Of a stretch of 64,000 bases of DNA, positions 38,192 through 47,889 are shown piece by piece; position 1 is the first letter of the stretch, and every line of letters starts with the position of its first letter. The position numbers and the translations under genes were made by a program. Under the pieces are notes generated by a model. That model was not told where the DNA came from, ran no database searches, and saw only the letters and a list, made by a program, of their open reading frames with translations. The DNA comes from Psychrobacter sp. WY6 (GTDB taxonomy: Bacteria > Pseudomonadota > Gammaproteobacteria > Pseudomonadales > Moraxellaceae): positions 186,001-250,000 of the forward strand of contig NZ_CP049902.1 in assembly GCF_018448495.1 (NCBI RefSeq). The letters run 5' to 3'.

Positions 38192-38638
38192 CTAACCAAA
38201 AGGTTTGAAACGTGGCAAGTCATCGGTCGCTGTCGGTGCAGAATTTTGTAGATTTGGCTGTTGACCAGACTGATGATGAGAGTCACTTGGTGGGGTTTGA
38301 TAGACTTGCTGCGGCATCGGTATGGCTTTGACAGCGGTGCCATAGACAAACAATTCAGAAGCTCCCTGCGCGATGCTAGAGGTCGAAAAACGCAACCCCA
38401 CAACCGCATCTGCACCCAAAGCTTCTGCTTTGACAATCATCCGATCGATCGCCTCTTGGCGTGACTCTTCTAACAGCTCGGTATAAGCCGTTAACTCACC
38501 ACCAACGATATTTTTTAGTCCAGCAAACAAGTCTTTGCCGACATGTTTTGAGCGCACGGTACTGCCGTACACCACATCTAAACGCTCGGTGATTTGGTAG
38601 TTGGGCAAATGCTCAAGATTGGAGAGTTGCACAGTCAT
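38192..38638 (-). CDS. YbjQ-family (UPF0145) protein
   Basis: 148 residues, soluble. Family marks are VVYGSTVRSKHVGKDLFAGL, GGELTAYTELLEESRQEAID and ALGADAVVGLRFSTSSI ending in YGTAV. The last 35 residues are Pro/Gln/Ser-rich. It is first in an apparent three-gene set with a membrane-anchored YbjQ paralogue and a small acidic-tailed membrane protein. Function unknown. Confidence 0.9.
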   Translation of the reverse strand: MTVQLSNLEHLPNYQITERLDVVYGSTVRSKHVGKDLFAGLKNIVGGELTAYTELLEESRQEAIDRMIVKAEALGADAVVGLRFSTSSIAQGASELFVYGTAVKAIPMPQQVYQTPPSDSHHQSGQQPNLQNSAPTATDDLPRFKPFG

Positions 38639-38724
38639 AATACGACCTTATCGGTGACGTTATATAGACAGCGTCAACTTGGATATAGACCAAACCACGC
38701 TGTCCCTATATTGATAAAAAAAAG

Positions 38725-39282
38725 CTAATCGTTGGTATGGAACAACAAAAATAACTCGGTCAAATTGCCTTCGATGCTATTGGCCATTTGTGCCAGCTTG
38801 TCTTCATCTTTACGCATCTCTGCAAGCTCCGGATCTTCATCATCGATACCGCTTAGCAAAATCATTGGTAAAGTCAAGACAGCCACATCTTCAGCCGTCT
38901 CTTCATCTTCAAACCAATCGCTGGCTTCATCGCCATACATCGCATCGACAAAGCCAATTGACCAAGCAACGATATCTGATTCATCTGAAAAATCAACAGC
39001 CACTTCTTCATCACCCGCATCTTCGCCAAACGGTAGCTCAATAGGCGTCTCGTTTTTTAGCTCAGCGATAATAGAATCGCGCCAGCGCTGGATACCGTCG
39101 ATGACGTTTTCTGGGATTTCACTAACATGGCCTTCAAACAGTGCATCCAGCCAATTCGGTAATGGACGCCCAATAACTGTCGCTGTCAAAAAACCATGCG
39201 CGGCGACACTATCAAGCACAAATGGGCTCTCTTGATTGTCCAAATAGTCTAATAATTCATCGAAGCTTAGTTGGTTACTCAT
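38725..39282 (-). CDS. UPF0149 (YgfB/YecA) family protein
   Basis: 185 residues, acidic. The start LSFDELLDYLDNQ, the AHGFLTATVIGR segment and the AWSIGFVDAMYG region fit the UPF0149 helical fold. YgfB-type proteins are small helical proteins; one in Pseudomonas modulates gene expression, but no general role is known. No C-terminal SEC-type zinc motif is present. Cytoplasmic. Same strand as the YbjQ genes but 87 bases upstream of them. Confidence 0.85.
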   Translation of the reverse strand: MSNQLSFDELLDYLDNQESPFVLDSVAAHGFLTATVIGRPLPNWLDALFEGHVSEIPENVIDGIQRWRDSIIAELKNETPIELPFGEDAGDEEVAVDFSDESDIVAWSIGFVDAMYGDEASDWFEDEETAEDVAVLTLPMILLSGIDDEDPELAEMRKDEDKLAQMANSIEGNLTELFLLFHTND

Positions 39283-39564
39283 GATGTAATTGTCCTTGAA
39301 AGATAGAGTGCGGCTGTCGCCATAAACGATCGGTTAAGTGCAGAATAGTGGATAATGTGAAGGTAAAAATGGTTTCGGTAAAGCACCCAAACCATCTTTA
39401 TAAAATAAGAATAACTGCATAGAGCGGGTGGCTAGCAACCGTCAAAAAATAACGATCGCGATATCATTAGCATTACACTGTCAGCTAATATGCCGTTATT
39501 AAAGGCTTTAGTCGGCTTAAATGACTGAGCACTTTCACATTAGGCTATGACTTAAGTTTAAAAA

Positions 39565-39801
39565 CTAAAGATCGTCATCATCCCAATCATCGCCATCTTC
39601 ATCGAAATTGTCTATATCGTCTAGATCATCCTTTAGCTCTTTGGCCAAACGCTTTTCTTCTAGCAGATTATCGATCAGTCGACGCTTCTCAAGACTACTT
39701 AAGCGCGTACGCACGCTCGTCTCGGCCTCTTCCACCATCTTTGCATCATCATCGTCGACAAAATCATCATCAAAATCGTCGTCAATATCAGCATCACTCA
39801 T
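39565..39801 (-). CDS. Small acidic protein, PA3496-like
   Basis: 78 residues: Asp-rich ends flank a basic/amphipathic helix (LSSLEKRRLIDNLLEEKRLA). This layout resembles the PA3496-type family of small proteins (RRxIExLLExRRLxxEL pattern), which I recall as poorly characterised. ATG 39801 follows AGGAG (read on the minus strand). Alone between two longer spacers. Confidence 0.72.
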   Translation of the reverse strand: MSDADIDDDFDDDFVDDDDAKMVEEAETSVRTRLSSLEKRRLIDNLLEEKRLAKELKDDLDDIDNFDEDGDDWDDDDL

Positions 39802-39984
39802 GACAAGCTCCTATCATTTTAGCAAGGGTATTAAGAATACATTAATATATATATGCCTTATAAAGTCTCTACTTCACGTTGTCAATGCTTTTTATTATTA
39901 CTGCCTTATTTTTAGGCTGTTTAAAGATAACGACAGAGACAATATCTCAGACAATTGTATAGTAATAAGCGAATATAAGCAGCA

Positions 39985-41451
39985 TTAAATAGCCGACTCA
40001 TCTGCGCTTTCAATCATCAATACCGCATTGCGCACATCTGCTAAGCGTTGAATCATCGAATCGTTGCCACCATCGAACACCGCACATTCACGCTCATAAA
40101 CCGTGGTTGGCCGCATGATACTCTGCACCTGCACATGGTGGCTGATTTGCTTGAGACCTGCATTGGGTAACAAAATCAGCATTTGCTCTTTTTTGCCGAC
40201 GCTGTGTAATAATTGCGTCATTGCTTGCGCCTGTGCATCATCGCTGACCCCTGCTTTAGCAGGTAGTGCAAAGCGACTTAGCTCAATGTGCTTGTCATGG
40301 ATGATTTTGTTGAGCATTAAATATAGCTTGCCAAGCATCACACCTGCTAACGCCACTTTGGCATGGCTATTGTCCGCCTTTAACAACACGCTAGCACCCG
40401 TGTCATCGAAACGTGGCTCGTTCATCGCGCTGACACCCAACAACAATGGCTGCTTGAGTAACTCGGTCACCGCTTGATTCAATAGCTGCGTACATAATGC
40501 CAAATAAGGTAAACGCTGAGCCGGTGCCAGACGCTCAAGCATATTGAACTCGTCATGGAATACAATCTGCACTCTCACACTGTCAAATGAGCGGGTGGCA
40601 GACAACCGAGAGGCGCTACCAGATTTAGGAGCACGGCTTATCTCATCTTGGGCAGCACCATTTGCTGCATCATGCTCCGCTCGCTCTTCAGTCGTACTAT
40701 CGATAGGCTGACTATCAGAGCCAGTGGTATCAGTCGCCGCTTGATTCTGTTGCGCTCTTAAATACTGGTTTACTTCACTATGTACATCCAATTTATGTGC
40801 ATTGGCTGGCTGACCGTCCGTCGCAATCTCTACAGAATGCTCCGATGTTTCTTTATCCATATCCGTGGCACGGCGTTCAAACTCCCGATCATAACTGCGC
40901 TGATCGATTTGCATATACTGCTCACGATGCAAATCTTGAATATCGCGGCTAAGCGCGTTAATTTGCTCTTTGGTTGGACGGGCAAGGTAACCATAAACCA
41001 GCCAAAGCAACAAATGCAGCAGCATCGTACCGATGACGAACGGCCATTGCATAGCGATAATCTCGCCTTTGCTAATATCTTTTAACGTCAACGACACACT
41101 GCCAATCACCGAATCGCCATTGGTGGCAATCTGCCGAATGGTATCACCTTGCTGCATGGGCGCATTGCCAACAGGCACCAAGATGTCGTCGTTATTGTCT
41201 TTAATCAATATGCGCGTCACGTCTTGCTCGCTGGTATAGCGATTGGCAATGACACTCAAGCTGACACGGTCTTTATTTTCTAAAGACAACCTTGCTTCAT
41301 CAATCAGCTGGGCGACCATCTGCTCGCCTTTTAACGCACGACTTTTGCTCAGCTGTTGATCGGTACTGATGACCAATAACAACGTCTGCAAACAAAAACT
41401 AACCAGAAGAATAATGGCAAACAACCCTTGCCGCGGCGCTAAATACGTCAT
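39985..41451 (-). CDS. Two-span membrane protein divergent from serB (AhpA/YtjB-like position)
   Basis: 488 residues. A membrane segment near residues 8-28, an extracytoplasmic domain of about 100 residues, a second membrane segment (WPFVIGTMLLHLLLWLVYGYL), then a long cytoplasmic part with a Gln/Glu-rich linker and a folded C-terminal domain of about 200 residues. The front half is sensor-like (ISTDQQLSKSR, IANRYTSEQDVTRI), but I see no kinase, GGDEF or HAMP signature. In E. coli the membrane protein gene ytjB (smp) is likewise divergent from serB, so a distant relationship is possible. Confidence 0.75.
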   Translation of the reverse strand: MTYLAPRQGLFAIILLVSFCLQTLLLVISTDQQLSKSRALKGEQMVAQLIDEARLSLENKDRVSLSVIANRYTSEQDVTRILIKDNNDDILVPVGNAPMQQGDTIRQIATNGDSVIGSVSLTLKDISKGEIIAMQWPFVIGTMLLHLLLWLVYGYLARPTKEQINALSRDIQDLHREQYMQIDQRSYDREFERRATDMDKETSEHSVEIATDGQPANAHKLDVHSEVNQYLRAQQNQAATDTTGSDSQPIDSTTEERAEHDAANGAAQDEISRAPKSGSASRLSATRSFDSVRVQIVFHDEFNMLERLAPAQRLPYLALCTQLLNQAVTELLKQPLLLGVSAMNEPRFDDTGASVLLKADNSHAKVALAGVMLGKLYLMLNKIIHDKHIELSRFALPAKAGVSDDAQAQAMTQLLHSVGKKEQMLILLPNAGLKQISHHVQVQSIMRPTTVYERECAVFDGGNDSMIQRLADVRNAVLMIESADESAI

Positions 41452-41945
41452 GATATGGTAAACTTTTTTGGATAAGAGAAATTAAAAAACAAGGCTATCC
41501 CTCATTTTTTGGCGAATTTAAAAAAACTATAATAGTGCGCATCTTAATAAGTATGTATTGAACTTAAGTACCATAACCCGACACGTCTGTTGTTGCCTAA
41601 AATAACATTTACAACAAGATTTGGTTACTTAAAAACTGCTGTCTCAAATACGAATACTCAGGATAATCTACGGCACATTTGGTAAGCGGCGACTGAGAGT
41701 CATTGTTGTGGATATCATCATGAATACAGTCCGCTTATCTTATCTACTATATCACCATAATAAGTCTTATAGCGTTAGTTGATTTATAAATTTATCATAA
41801 TAATCACATTCAATTTCAAATGATTTTTCAACGATTGCTGCCATCTTTAATCGACGGTGATACTTTGCGCGTCATCTATAGGCGCTGCCGAGTAAAGCTG
41901 CTATTATTCCCAATCTTATATGAGCATACAAGGGACCATTGAGCC
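41452..41945. other. Divergent intergenic region before serB
   Basis: About 490 AT-rich bases between divergent genes. Promoters for both should lie here. No RNA gene, terminator or recognisable operator was seen. Confidence 0.5.
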
Positions 41946-43136
41946 ATGCCACACAATACATCTTACTCGTTACCAAAAGACAGCAAAGCATGGCAACAAG
42001 CCGTTGACTCTATTGCGTCACTGTTACCCGATAACACGAACTTACAAGATTTTGATGCGCTACAGTCCCTGCCAGTTTTTGCTCTTATTGTTGTGCTACC
42101 GACCAAAATATCGACGCTTGATATCCACCAGTATGTGCAATCGTGGGTCGACGAACAGCCAAGCTGGCATTTGGTCACCGTCGCTGAAGATACTGATGCC
42201 AGTTTTGTCAATATTACCGTTTCTGATACAGAGCCAACAGCAGCAAATGCACAGCGCTTGCCTTTTACCCAAGCACAAGTATTCCGCTATTTGTTGGTTC
42301 CAGTCACTGATACGCTCATGCATCCTGGCAAAAAGACCGCAGCAGCTCACATCATTGATGATCAGCTGACCACGCGCTTGCGTCATGACTTGACCGAAGG
42401 TTATAACGATAGCCATCAAGCGAGCAGTACTGAACGCTTGGATATTGTCGATTGCCATATTTTATCAGTCGGTCATATGCTACGTACCCACAAGCTTGCC
42501 TGCTTTGATATGGATTCCACCTTAATCGAGCAAGAAGTCATCGTTGAGTTGGCAAAAACAGCGGGCATCGGTGAAGAAGTCGAAGCCATTACGGAAGCGG
42601 CAATGCGCGGTGAGATGGATTTTGATGAGTCTTTTGCTCAGCGTGTGGCGTTACTAAAAGGCATCTCGACCGATGTATTAGATGATATCTGCAGCCGCCT
42701 AACGCTATCAATGGGCGCTCGCACTACCATCAGTGCACTAAAGGCTTTGGGCTACCATACCGTACTGGTATCAGGCGGCTTTACCTACTTTGCCCGCTAC
42801 ATCGCTGAGCAATTGGGCGTTGACGAAGTTCACGCCAACGCCCTAGATATCGACGAAGGGGAAGTCACTGGTCACGTACAGCTGCCCATCGTCAATGGTG
42901 CCAAAAAAGCGGCTATCGTTGAGCATACTGCTGAACGTTTAGGCATCGAGATGTCACAAGTGGTCTGTATCGGTGACGGTGCCAATGATTTACCGATGAT
43001 GGCCATTGCAGACCTAGGCGTCGCCTATCACGCCAAGCCCATTGTGCAAGCACGTGCTGATGCCGCCATCAATGTCACAGGGCTTGAAGGCATATTTTAT
43101 GCCCTTGGTTATCCAGCACTTGCGCCCACGGAGTAA
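41946..43136 (+). CDS. serB: Phosphoserine phosphatase
   Basis: Last step of serine synthesis: dephosphorylates O-phosphoserine. 396 residues. About 170 N-terminal residues form an ACT-like regulatory region, as in longer SerB proteins. The HAD catalytic domain has motif I CFDMDSTLIEQEVIVELA, the cap region EAAMRGEMDFDESF, motif II VSGGFTYF, and GDGANDLPMM for motifs III/IV. Cytoplasmic. ATG 41946 follows a purine-rich stretch. A DUF368 gene follows on the same strand after 175 bases. Confidence 0.96.
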   Translation: MPHNTSYSLPKDSKAWQQAVDSIASLLPDNTNLQDFDALQSLPVFALIVVLPTKISTLDIHQYVQSWVDEQPSWHLVTVAEDTDASFVNITVSDTEPTAANAQRLPFTQAQVFRYLLVPVTDTLMHPGKKTAAAHIIDDQLTTRLRHDLTEGYNDSHQASSTERLDIVDCHILSVGHMLRTHKLACFDMDSTLIEQEVIVELAKTAGIGEEVEAITEAAMRGEMDFDESFAQRVALLKGISTDVLDDICSRLTLSMGARTTISALKALGYHTVLVSGGFTYFARYIAEQLGVDEVHANALDIDEGEVTGHVQLPIVNGAKKAAIVEHTAERLGIEMSQVVCIGDGANDLPMMAIADLGVAYHAKPIVQARADAAINVTGLEGIFYALGYPALAPTE

Positions 43137-43311
43137 CAACTACACTCGCAACACCATACCATGGAGCTAGGTTAGTGTTTTTAACATTAATCTGGCTTTT
43201 ATGTCTTATTACATTGCGACATTGCAACAGTCAATTTTCGTATCACTGTCCTAGCATACTTAGCGGCATCGCATTAACTTTCACTGTGTTTTCAAAAAAA
43301 AAGGATTGTCC

Positions 43312-44307
43312 ATGACGGCATCACCATCACCGCGGCAAAATGAGCCGTCAGCGCCACAACCACTGGATAAGAGCAGCACTGCTGCATCCTCCGATAGTCC
43401 AAAGCAACTATTTGGGGTTTATATCCGAGGAATGGCCATGGGGGCAGCGGATATCGTACCGGGTGTCTCTGGCGGCACCATTGCGCTGATTGCTGGTATT
43501 TATGAGCGCTTGATTAACGCCCTGAGTAGCATCGGCCCCAATCTCTGGCAGATATTCCGACAGGAAGGCGGAATCAAAGGTTTGGTTGCGGTGTGGCGAC
43601 AAGTTGATGCCACTTTTTTGTTATTTTTGTTATTGGGAATCGCCACCAGTTTTGCTACTTTAGCCGGTATTATTAAACACCTATTAGATAATCAACCGTT
43701 ATTTATTTGGTCGTTCTTTTTTGGACTGGTTGTCGCAACAGTATTTATATTATTGAGTGAGATTCAGCGTTGGAATATAGGGCGGGCAGCACTATTCGTG
43801 ACTGGTCTTGTTGCCGCTGTGGTCATTAGCAGCTTACCATTGCTCACGACCACACCAAGCTTGCCTTATTTGTTTTTTGCAGGGGCAGTCGCTATTTGTG
43901 CCATGATACTGCCAGGTATATCTGGGTCTTTTATCTTATTACTATTAGGTGCTTATGACGCAGTATTAGAAGCCGTACATAGCCTTAACTTTACGATAAT
44001 CTTCACGGTCATTGCGGGTATGGCAACGGGATTGTTATTATTTACTCGCGCACTTAAATGGTTATTGTCTCGCTACTATCAGGCAACTTTGGCCTTGCTC
44101 ACAGGTTTTATCGCAGGCTCGCTTGTGAAAGTATGGCCATGGAAAGTAGATGCGTTAGGCGCGCTTGATAGTGACGCGATCAACAACGTGATGCCATGGC
44201 AATATCCTACTGGTCCACATTGGCTAACCACTGTAGGACTGATGCTGCTAGGCGCGATTTTAGTCTCACTATTGTCTTGGTGGGGCACTCGTAGCAATCG
44301 CGCTTAA
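43312..44307 (+). CDS. DUF368-domain membrane protein
   Basis: 331 residues from ATG 43312, chosen because AAGGA lies seven bases upstream; TTG 43306 is also in frame. About 35 polar residues precede eight or nine membrane segments. The family signature GMAMGAADIVPGVSGGTIAL is present, with a related second half CAMILPGISGSFILLLLG. DUF368 proteins have been linked to undecaprenyl-phosphate translocation across the cytoplasmic membrane in recent work (PopT); that role is inferred here by family only. Confidence 0.9.
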   Translation: MTASPSPRQNEPSAPQPLDKSSTAASSDSPKQLFGVYIRGMAMGAADIVPGVSGGTIALIAGIYERLINALSSIGPNLWQIFRQEGGIKGLVAVWRQVDATFLLFLLLGIATSFATLAGIIKHLLDNQPLFIWSFFFGLVVATVFILLSEIQRWNIGRAALFVTGLVAAVVISSLPLLTTTPSLPYLFFAGAVAICAMILPGISGSFILLLLGAYDAVLEAVHSLNFTIIFTVIAGMATGLLLFTRALKWLLSRYYQATLALLTGFIAGSLVKVWPWKVDALGALDSDAINNVMPWQYPTGPHWLTTVGLMLLGAILVSLLSWWGTRSNRA

Positions 44308-44545
44308 CCTTACCTTAAACCTGCATCAGTCTCTTTTTAAAACCCAAAAACCCTCCTATCACTCTTAATAATAAGCGCCCATCCTTGCGGCGCTTATGCT
44401 TAAACCTTGCCATACAAAACCATCAAAATGTGCTAAAAAACCAAACGTCAACGGTTGTCGCAAAGTCGCTTGTCCCCTCTTTAGCTTTGTTCCCCAAACT
44501 TTCATAATGACCCTATTGGAATTCACCTTATGAATAGCGAGATGA

Positions 44546-44947
44546 ATGATGTTACTGACTATATTTTCGGTTATTGGTATAGAAACGTGGAGCACGGCGG
44601 CACTGCTTGGTTATAGCTTGCTGGCAGGCTTGATTTTGGCGCTTGCCTTATCCTCACAGCGCTGGCTGCTCTGGTATCTATTTGGTGGTATGGCATATTG
44701 GCTAGCGGTTGAGGCGATTCAAAGCATTGTGGCGGGTCGTCCTATGCTATCAGAGCTGTCAGAATGGCACAGCTATATCATCGCCATGGGTATCAGTTGG
44801 TTGCCTTTAGCGGGCTGGGTGCTGTATCGGGCACTACGTTACGAGGATGTCAGTCAATCCGTTCAGCAGCAGCGTCAATTGCAAGCGGCACGCTATATCG
44901 AGCACACGCCTGTTTATGATGACGACTACCAACCGCGCTTCCACTGA
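44546..44947 (+). CDS. Hypothetical small membrane protein
   Basis: 133 residues with three hydrophobic segments (MMLLTIFSVIGIETW; LLGYSLLAGLILALAL; ISWLPLAGWVLYRAL) and a polar, Gln-rich C-terminal tail ending HTPVYDDDYQPRFH. No family recognised. Start ATG 44546 or the ATG directly after it; no strong ribosome-binding site. Between a DUF368 gene and an SCP2-domain gene, all on the same strand but widely spaced. Confidence 0.65.
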   Translation: MMLLTIFSVIGIETWSTAALLGYSLLAGLILALALSSQRWLLWYLFGGMAYWLAVEAIQSIVAGRPMLSELSEWHSYIIAMGISWLPLAGWVLYRALRYEDVSQSVQQQRQLQAARYIEHTPVYDDDYQPRFH

Positions 44948-45349
44948 TAGAGTCGCGCTTATATCAACGAGCGACGCTATTAGATTGGCTCATTATCTAC
45001 TTACGGTACTTTTATTTGCCTTTTATATAGCCTGTATTACATTATCTTTATTCGACTGTATCTCGTCCAGAAATTACGATTAACCTGCCGTCAAATTCGC
45101 TCAATCTAGCATAGGTAGTGCGAGCATTCATTTTCGTTGCTATTCTGTTTTCTACTGTCATTTTTATAAATATTAACAACTTGTTTTAATCAAGATGACG
45201 TCATTGGATGTTACAAGATACTTAACGCTCTCTACGTAACTCCTAAAGAATAGCAACCTCTCTATCGTTTATAATCTAGTTATATATTTGTCACAAAAAT
45301 TGTTATAAAGTACGCATTATTTTGCGTCTCATTCTTTAGGAGTTCGATT
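44948..45349. other. Gene-free spacer before the SCP2-domain gene
   Basis: About 400 AT-rich bases. AGGAG just before ATG 45350 is the only clear element. The promoter of the SCP2-domain gene must be here. Confidence 0.5.
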
Positions 45350-45859
45350 ATGTTTACTGTTCCTGTATTAGATATTAAATCTGATCCGTTAGATGTGCTA
45401 TTGGCTGTGATTGGCTATCGTTTGTCCATGCTTGCTGATAGTGATAACGAAGATGTGAAAGCAATATTTGCTGATCGCAATGTTACGATTGAGCTTGCCA
45501 GCACTGAAGCGGATATCGCCCGTTATTTTGTCTTTGATAATGGTAGCTTCAGCCAATACAGTGGTCATGCTAAAAAAGCAGACCTCACCATCAATTTCAA
45601 AGATTCGATGACAGGTGTTAAGCTTTTGACCAAAGGCAATCTTCCTGCCTTTATGACTGCTGTACAAGAAGGTAACCTCAGCATCGAAGGCGATTACAGC
45701 CTAATGATGTGGTTCAATAAACTTGCTAAGCATATCGTGCCAGCTATTCCAGAAGAATGTAAACCTTATATCCAAAAAGCCAAGCCTTATGCTTATAAAG
45801 CACAAAAACTTGCCAACCATTGGATTGGGGTTGCTAAGCACAAACTTGGTAAATCATAA
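45350..45859 (+). CDS. SCP2 sterol-binding domain protein
   Basis: 169 residues. The SCP2 fold is indicated by the central YSGHAKKADLTINFKDSM, KLLTKGNLPAFMTAVQEGNL and IEGDYSLMMWFNKL segments, with a Lys-rich helical tail. Such domains bind lipids; bacterial single-domain members act in ubiquinone synthesis (UbiJ, UbiT) or unknown lipid roles. It is not next to ubi genes here. AGGAG precedes the ATG and a terminator follows, so it is monocistronic. Confidence 0.85.
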   Translation: MFTVPVLDIKSDPLDVLLAVIGYRLSMLADSDNEDVKAIFADRNVTIELASTEADIARYFVFDNGSFSQYSGHAKKADLTINFKDSMTGVKLLTKGNLPAFMTAVQEGNLSIEGDYSLMMWFNKLAKHIVPAIPEECKPYIQKAKPYAYKAQKLANHWIGVAKHKLGKS

Positions 45860-45946
45860 CGTAAATAGATCGACGTAAATAAAGAAAACAGATCACGATT
45901 ATTTAGCGCTCAGTTACTTTACTCTTTCGCAGTGTTCTGATTTTCT

Positions 45947-45983
45947 AAAAAGGTTGCGGTATACTATATCGCAGCCTTTTTTA
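45947..45983 (+). terminator. Terminator after the SCP2-domain gene
   Basis: AAAAAGGTTGCG (45947-45958) pairs with CGCAGCCTTTTTT (45970-45982) with one wobble pair, then T-rich sequence. Confidence 0.85.
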
Positions 45984-46074
45984 TTATCTAAAATTTCATG
46001 GCTTTACAAACAACTCTTTTAACCACTATTCTCTTCAAAATGATTGTTTCAAAAACTATTATAAAAGGAATTAT

Positions 46075-47250
46075 ATGATGGCAGGATTACTTAACATCTC
46101 AGAGCCTAATGCCAGTAGCCCCACTGACATATTCAATAATAAAAATAACAGCCACAGCGGCTTGGACAATGACTTTTTAAACAACTTAACAACGGATGCC
46201 ACCGCCAGCCAAAAAATGACCCGTAAGCATAGCCGCGAAGAAATCGCCGAACTGTTTGATTTGCCATTGATGGATTTGTTGTTGCAAGCGCAAACGATAC
46301 ATCGGGCGCACTTCACTGCCAATGAAGTACAAATTAGTACTTTGTTGTCGATCAAAACAGGTAACTGCCCCGAAGATTGTGGCTATTGCTCACAATCCGG
46401 TCACCACCGCGACACGACTAAATTACAAGCAGAGAAACGCATAGAAGTCGATAAAGTCATTGCTGCGGCCAAACGTGCCAAAGCCAGTGGCTCGTCACGC
46501 TTTTGTATGGGTGCGGCATGGAAACATCCAAGCGCCAAAGACATGCCCTATGTGGTTGAGCTGATCAAAGAAGTGAAGGCCTTAGGGCTTGAGACCTGTA
46601 TGACCCTTGGTATGCTAGATACCAATCAAGCGACGCAACTGGCGGATGCTGGACTCGATTATTACAATCATAACCTAGATACCTCACGTCGTTATTATGA
46701 GCAAGTCGTCAGCACGCGAAGCTATGACGAGCGCTTAGATACCATAGACAACGTGCGTAACTCAGGCATCAATGTCTGTAGTGGCAATATCGTCGGTATG
46801 GGTGAAAGCCGTGACGACCGTATCGATTGGGTACATGAGCTGCTAAAAATGCCCAAAGCGCCAGAGTCAATTCCCGTCAACTTGCTTGTGCCCATTAAAG
46901 GCACACCAATTGGCGACAAAGTATTGGCAGAAGGTCAACTGTCAGTGATTGAATGGATTCGTACTATTGCCGTGGCACGTATCTGCTGCCCGACCAGCTA
47001 TGTGCGTCTGTCTGCTGGCCGCGAAAGCCTATCCGACTCTGAACAAGCCTTGGCCTTTATGGCAGGTGCCAACTCATTCTTTTATGGCGATAAACTGCTG
47101 ACTACTGGCAATGCAAGCCAATCAGGCGATGACAGACTCATGCGTGAGCTTGGTCTAACAAAGCAATTTGCCGCGCCAAGAGCGCCCAAAGTATTGCCTG
47201 TGATGGATGCGATGAGTGGTCATCAATCGCAAGTGATGATGGCAGAGTAG
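46075..47250 (+). CDS. bioB: Biotin synthase
   Basis: Radical SAM enzyme that inserts sulfur into dethiobiotin. 391 residues, with an N-terminal extension of about 45 polar residues before the usual start. The SAM cluster motif is CPEDCGYC, followed by [23 protein letters not shown] and, near the end, RLSAGRE with the conserved arginine coordinating the [2Fe-2S] cluster. ATG 46075 or 46078, after AAAGGA. No other bio gene is adjacent; a hemJ gene follows after about 90 bases. Confidence 0.97.
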   Translation: MMAGLLNISEPNASSPTDIFNNKNNSHSGLDNDFLNNLTTDATASQKMTRKHSREEIAELFDLPLMDLLLQAQTIHRAHFTANEVQISTLLSIKTGNCPEDCGYCSQSGHHRDTTKLQAEKRIEVDKVIAAAKRAKASGSSRFCMGAAWKHPSAKDMPYVVELIKEVKALGLETCMTLGMLDTNQATQLADAGLDYYNHNLDTSRRYYEQVVSTRSYDERLDTIDNVRNSGINVCSGNIVGMGESRDDRIDWVHELLKMPKAPESIPVNLLVPIKGTPIGDKVLAEGQLSVIEWIRTIAVARICCPTSYVRLSAGRESLSDSEQALAFMAGANSFFYGDKLLTTGNASQSGDDRLMRELGLTKQFAAPRAPKVLPVMDAMSGHQSQVMMAE

Positions 47251-47339
47251 CGTTTTTTATCGCTACCATTATTGGATAATCTGCGCTAAGCTTGCCGACA
47301 TTATTGATGATAAAATATTAAATCGTAAGAGAGAATGTG

Positions 47340-47774
47340 ATGGCAGATTATTTCAATTGGATTAAAGCGGCGCATATTATATCGATGGTCTGCTGGTTTG
47401 CGGCGATATTTTATTTGCCACGCTTGTTTGTCTATCATGCGATGAGTGACGACAGCATCAGCCATGAACGCTTTGCTATTATGGAGCGCAAGCTCTATCG
47501 CGGTATTATGACGCCATCGATGATAGCCACATGGGTCTTCGGTCTATGGATGTTGGGGCTAGGCTGGGAGGTGTATAAAACCCAAGGCTGGTTACACGTC
47601 AAGCTCTTATTAGTGGTGCTACTCTCTGGCTATCACGGTGCTTGTGACTTTTATCGTAAAAAGCTAATGGATAATCCGCATTATAAGACGCATAAATTTT
47701 GGCGCTGGTTTAACGAAGTACCAGTGTTTGCATTGGTCATTATCGTCATCTTAGTAGTAGTAAAGCCCTTCTAA
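47340..47774 (+). CDS. hemJ: Protoporphyrinogen oxidase HemJ
   Basis: 144 residues from ATG 47340 (GTG one codon earlier is in frame); GAGAGAA lies upstream. Four membrane segments. The HemJ signature is AAHIISMVCWFAAIFYLPRL with its conserved His, then the YRGIMTPSM and HVKLLLVVLLSGYH segments. It oxidises protoporphyrinogen IX in heme synthesis, in the cytoplasmic membrane. Typical full length. A terminator follows. Confidence 0.93.
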   Translation: MADYFNWIKAAHIISMVCWFAAIFYLPRLFVYHAMSDDSISHERFAIMERKLYRGIMTPSMIATWVFGLWMLGLGWEVYKTQGWLHVKLLLVVLLSGYHGACDFYRKKLMDNPHYKTHKFWRWFNEVPVFALVIIVILVVVKPF

Positions 47775-47827
47775 AATCCAGTAAATATGCTCATAACTGA
47801 TTTTTAAATCTGAATACCTCTAAACTC

Positions 47828-47867
47828 AAAGCGTCCGTTACTTATTAAAGTAACGGGCGCTTTTTTT
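47828..47867. terminator. Terminator between hemJ and a convergent gene
   Basis: AAAGCGTCCGTTACTT (47828-47843) pairs with AAGTAACGGGCGCTTT (47848-47863) with one wobble position; a T7 run follows. Confidence 0.88.
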
Positions 47868-47889
47868 AGGACATCATAAATATGACACC

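Noticed and set aside
38732..39235. 167-codon plus-strand open frame opposite the UPF0149 gene
   Set aside because: Ser-rich antisense shadow of an acidic protein; no start site or family.
39608..39988. 126-codon plus-strand open frame opposite the small acidic gene
   Set aside because: Antisense shadow of Asp/Glu codons producing a Ser-rich sequence.
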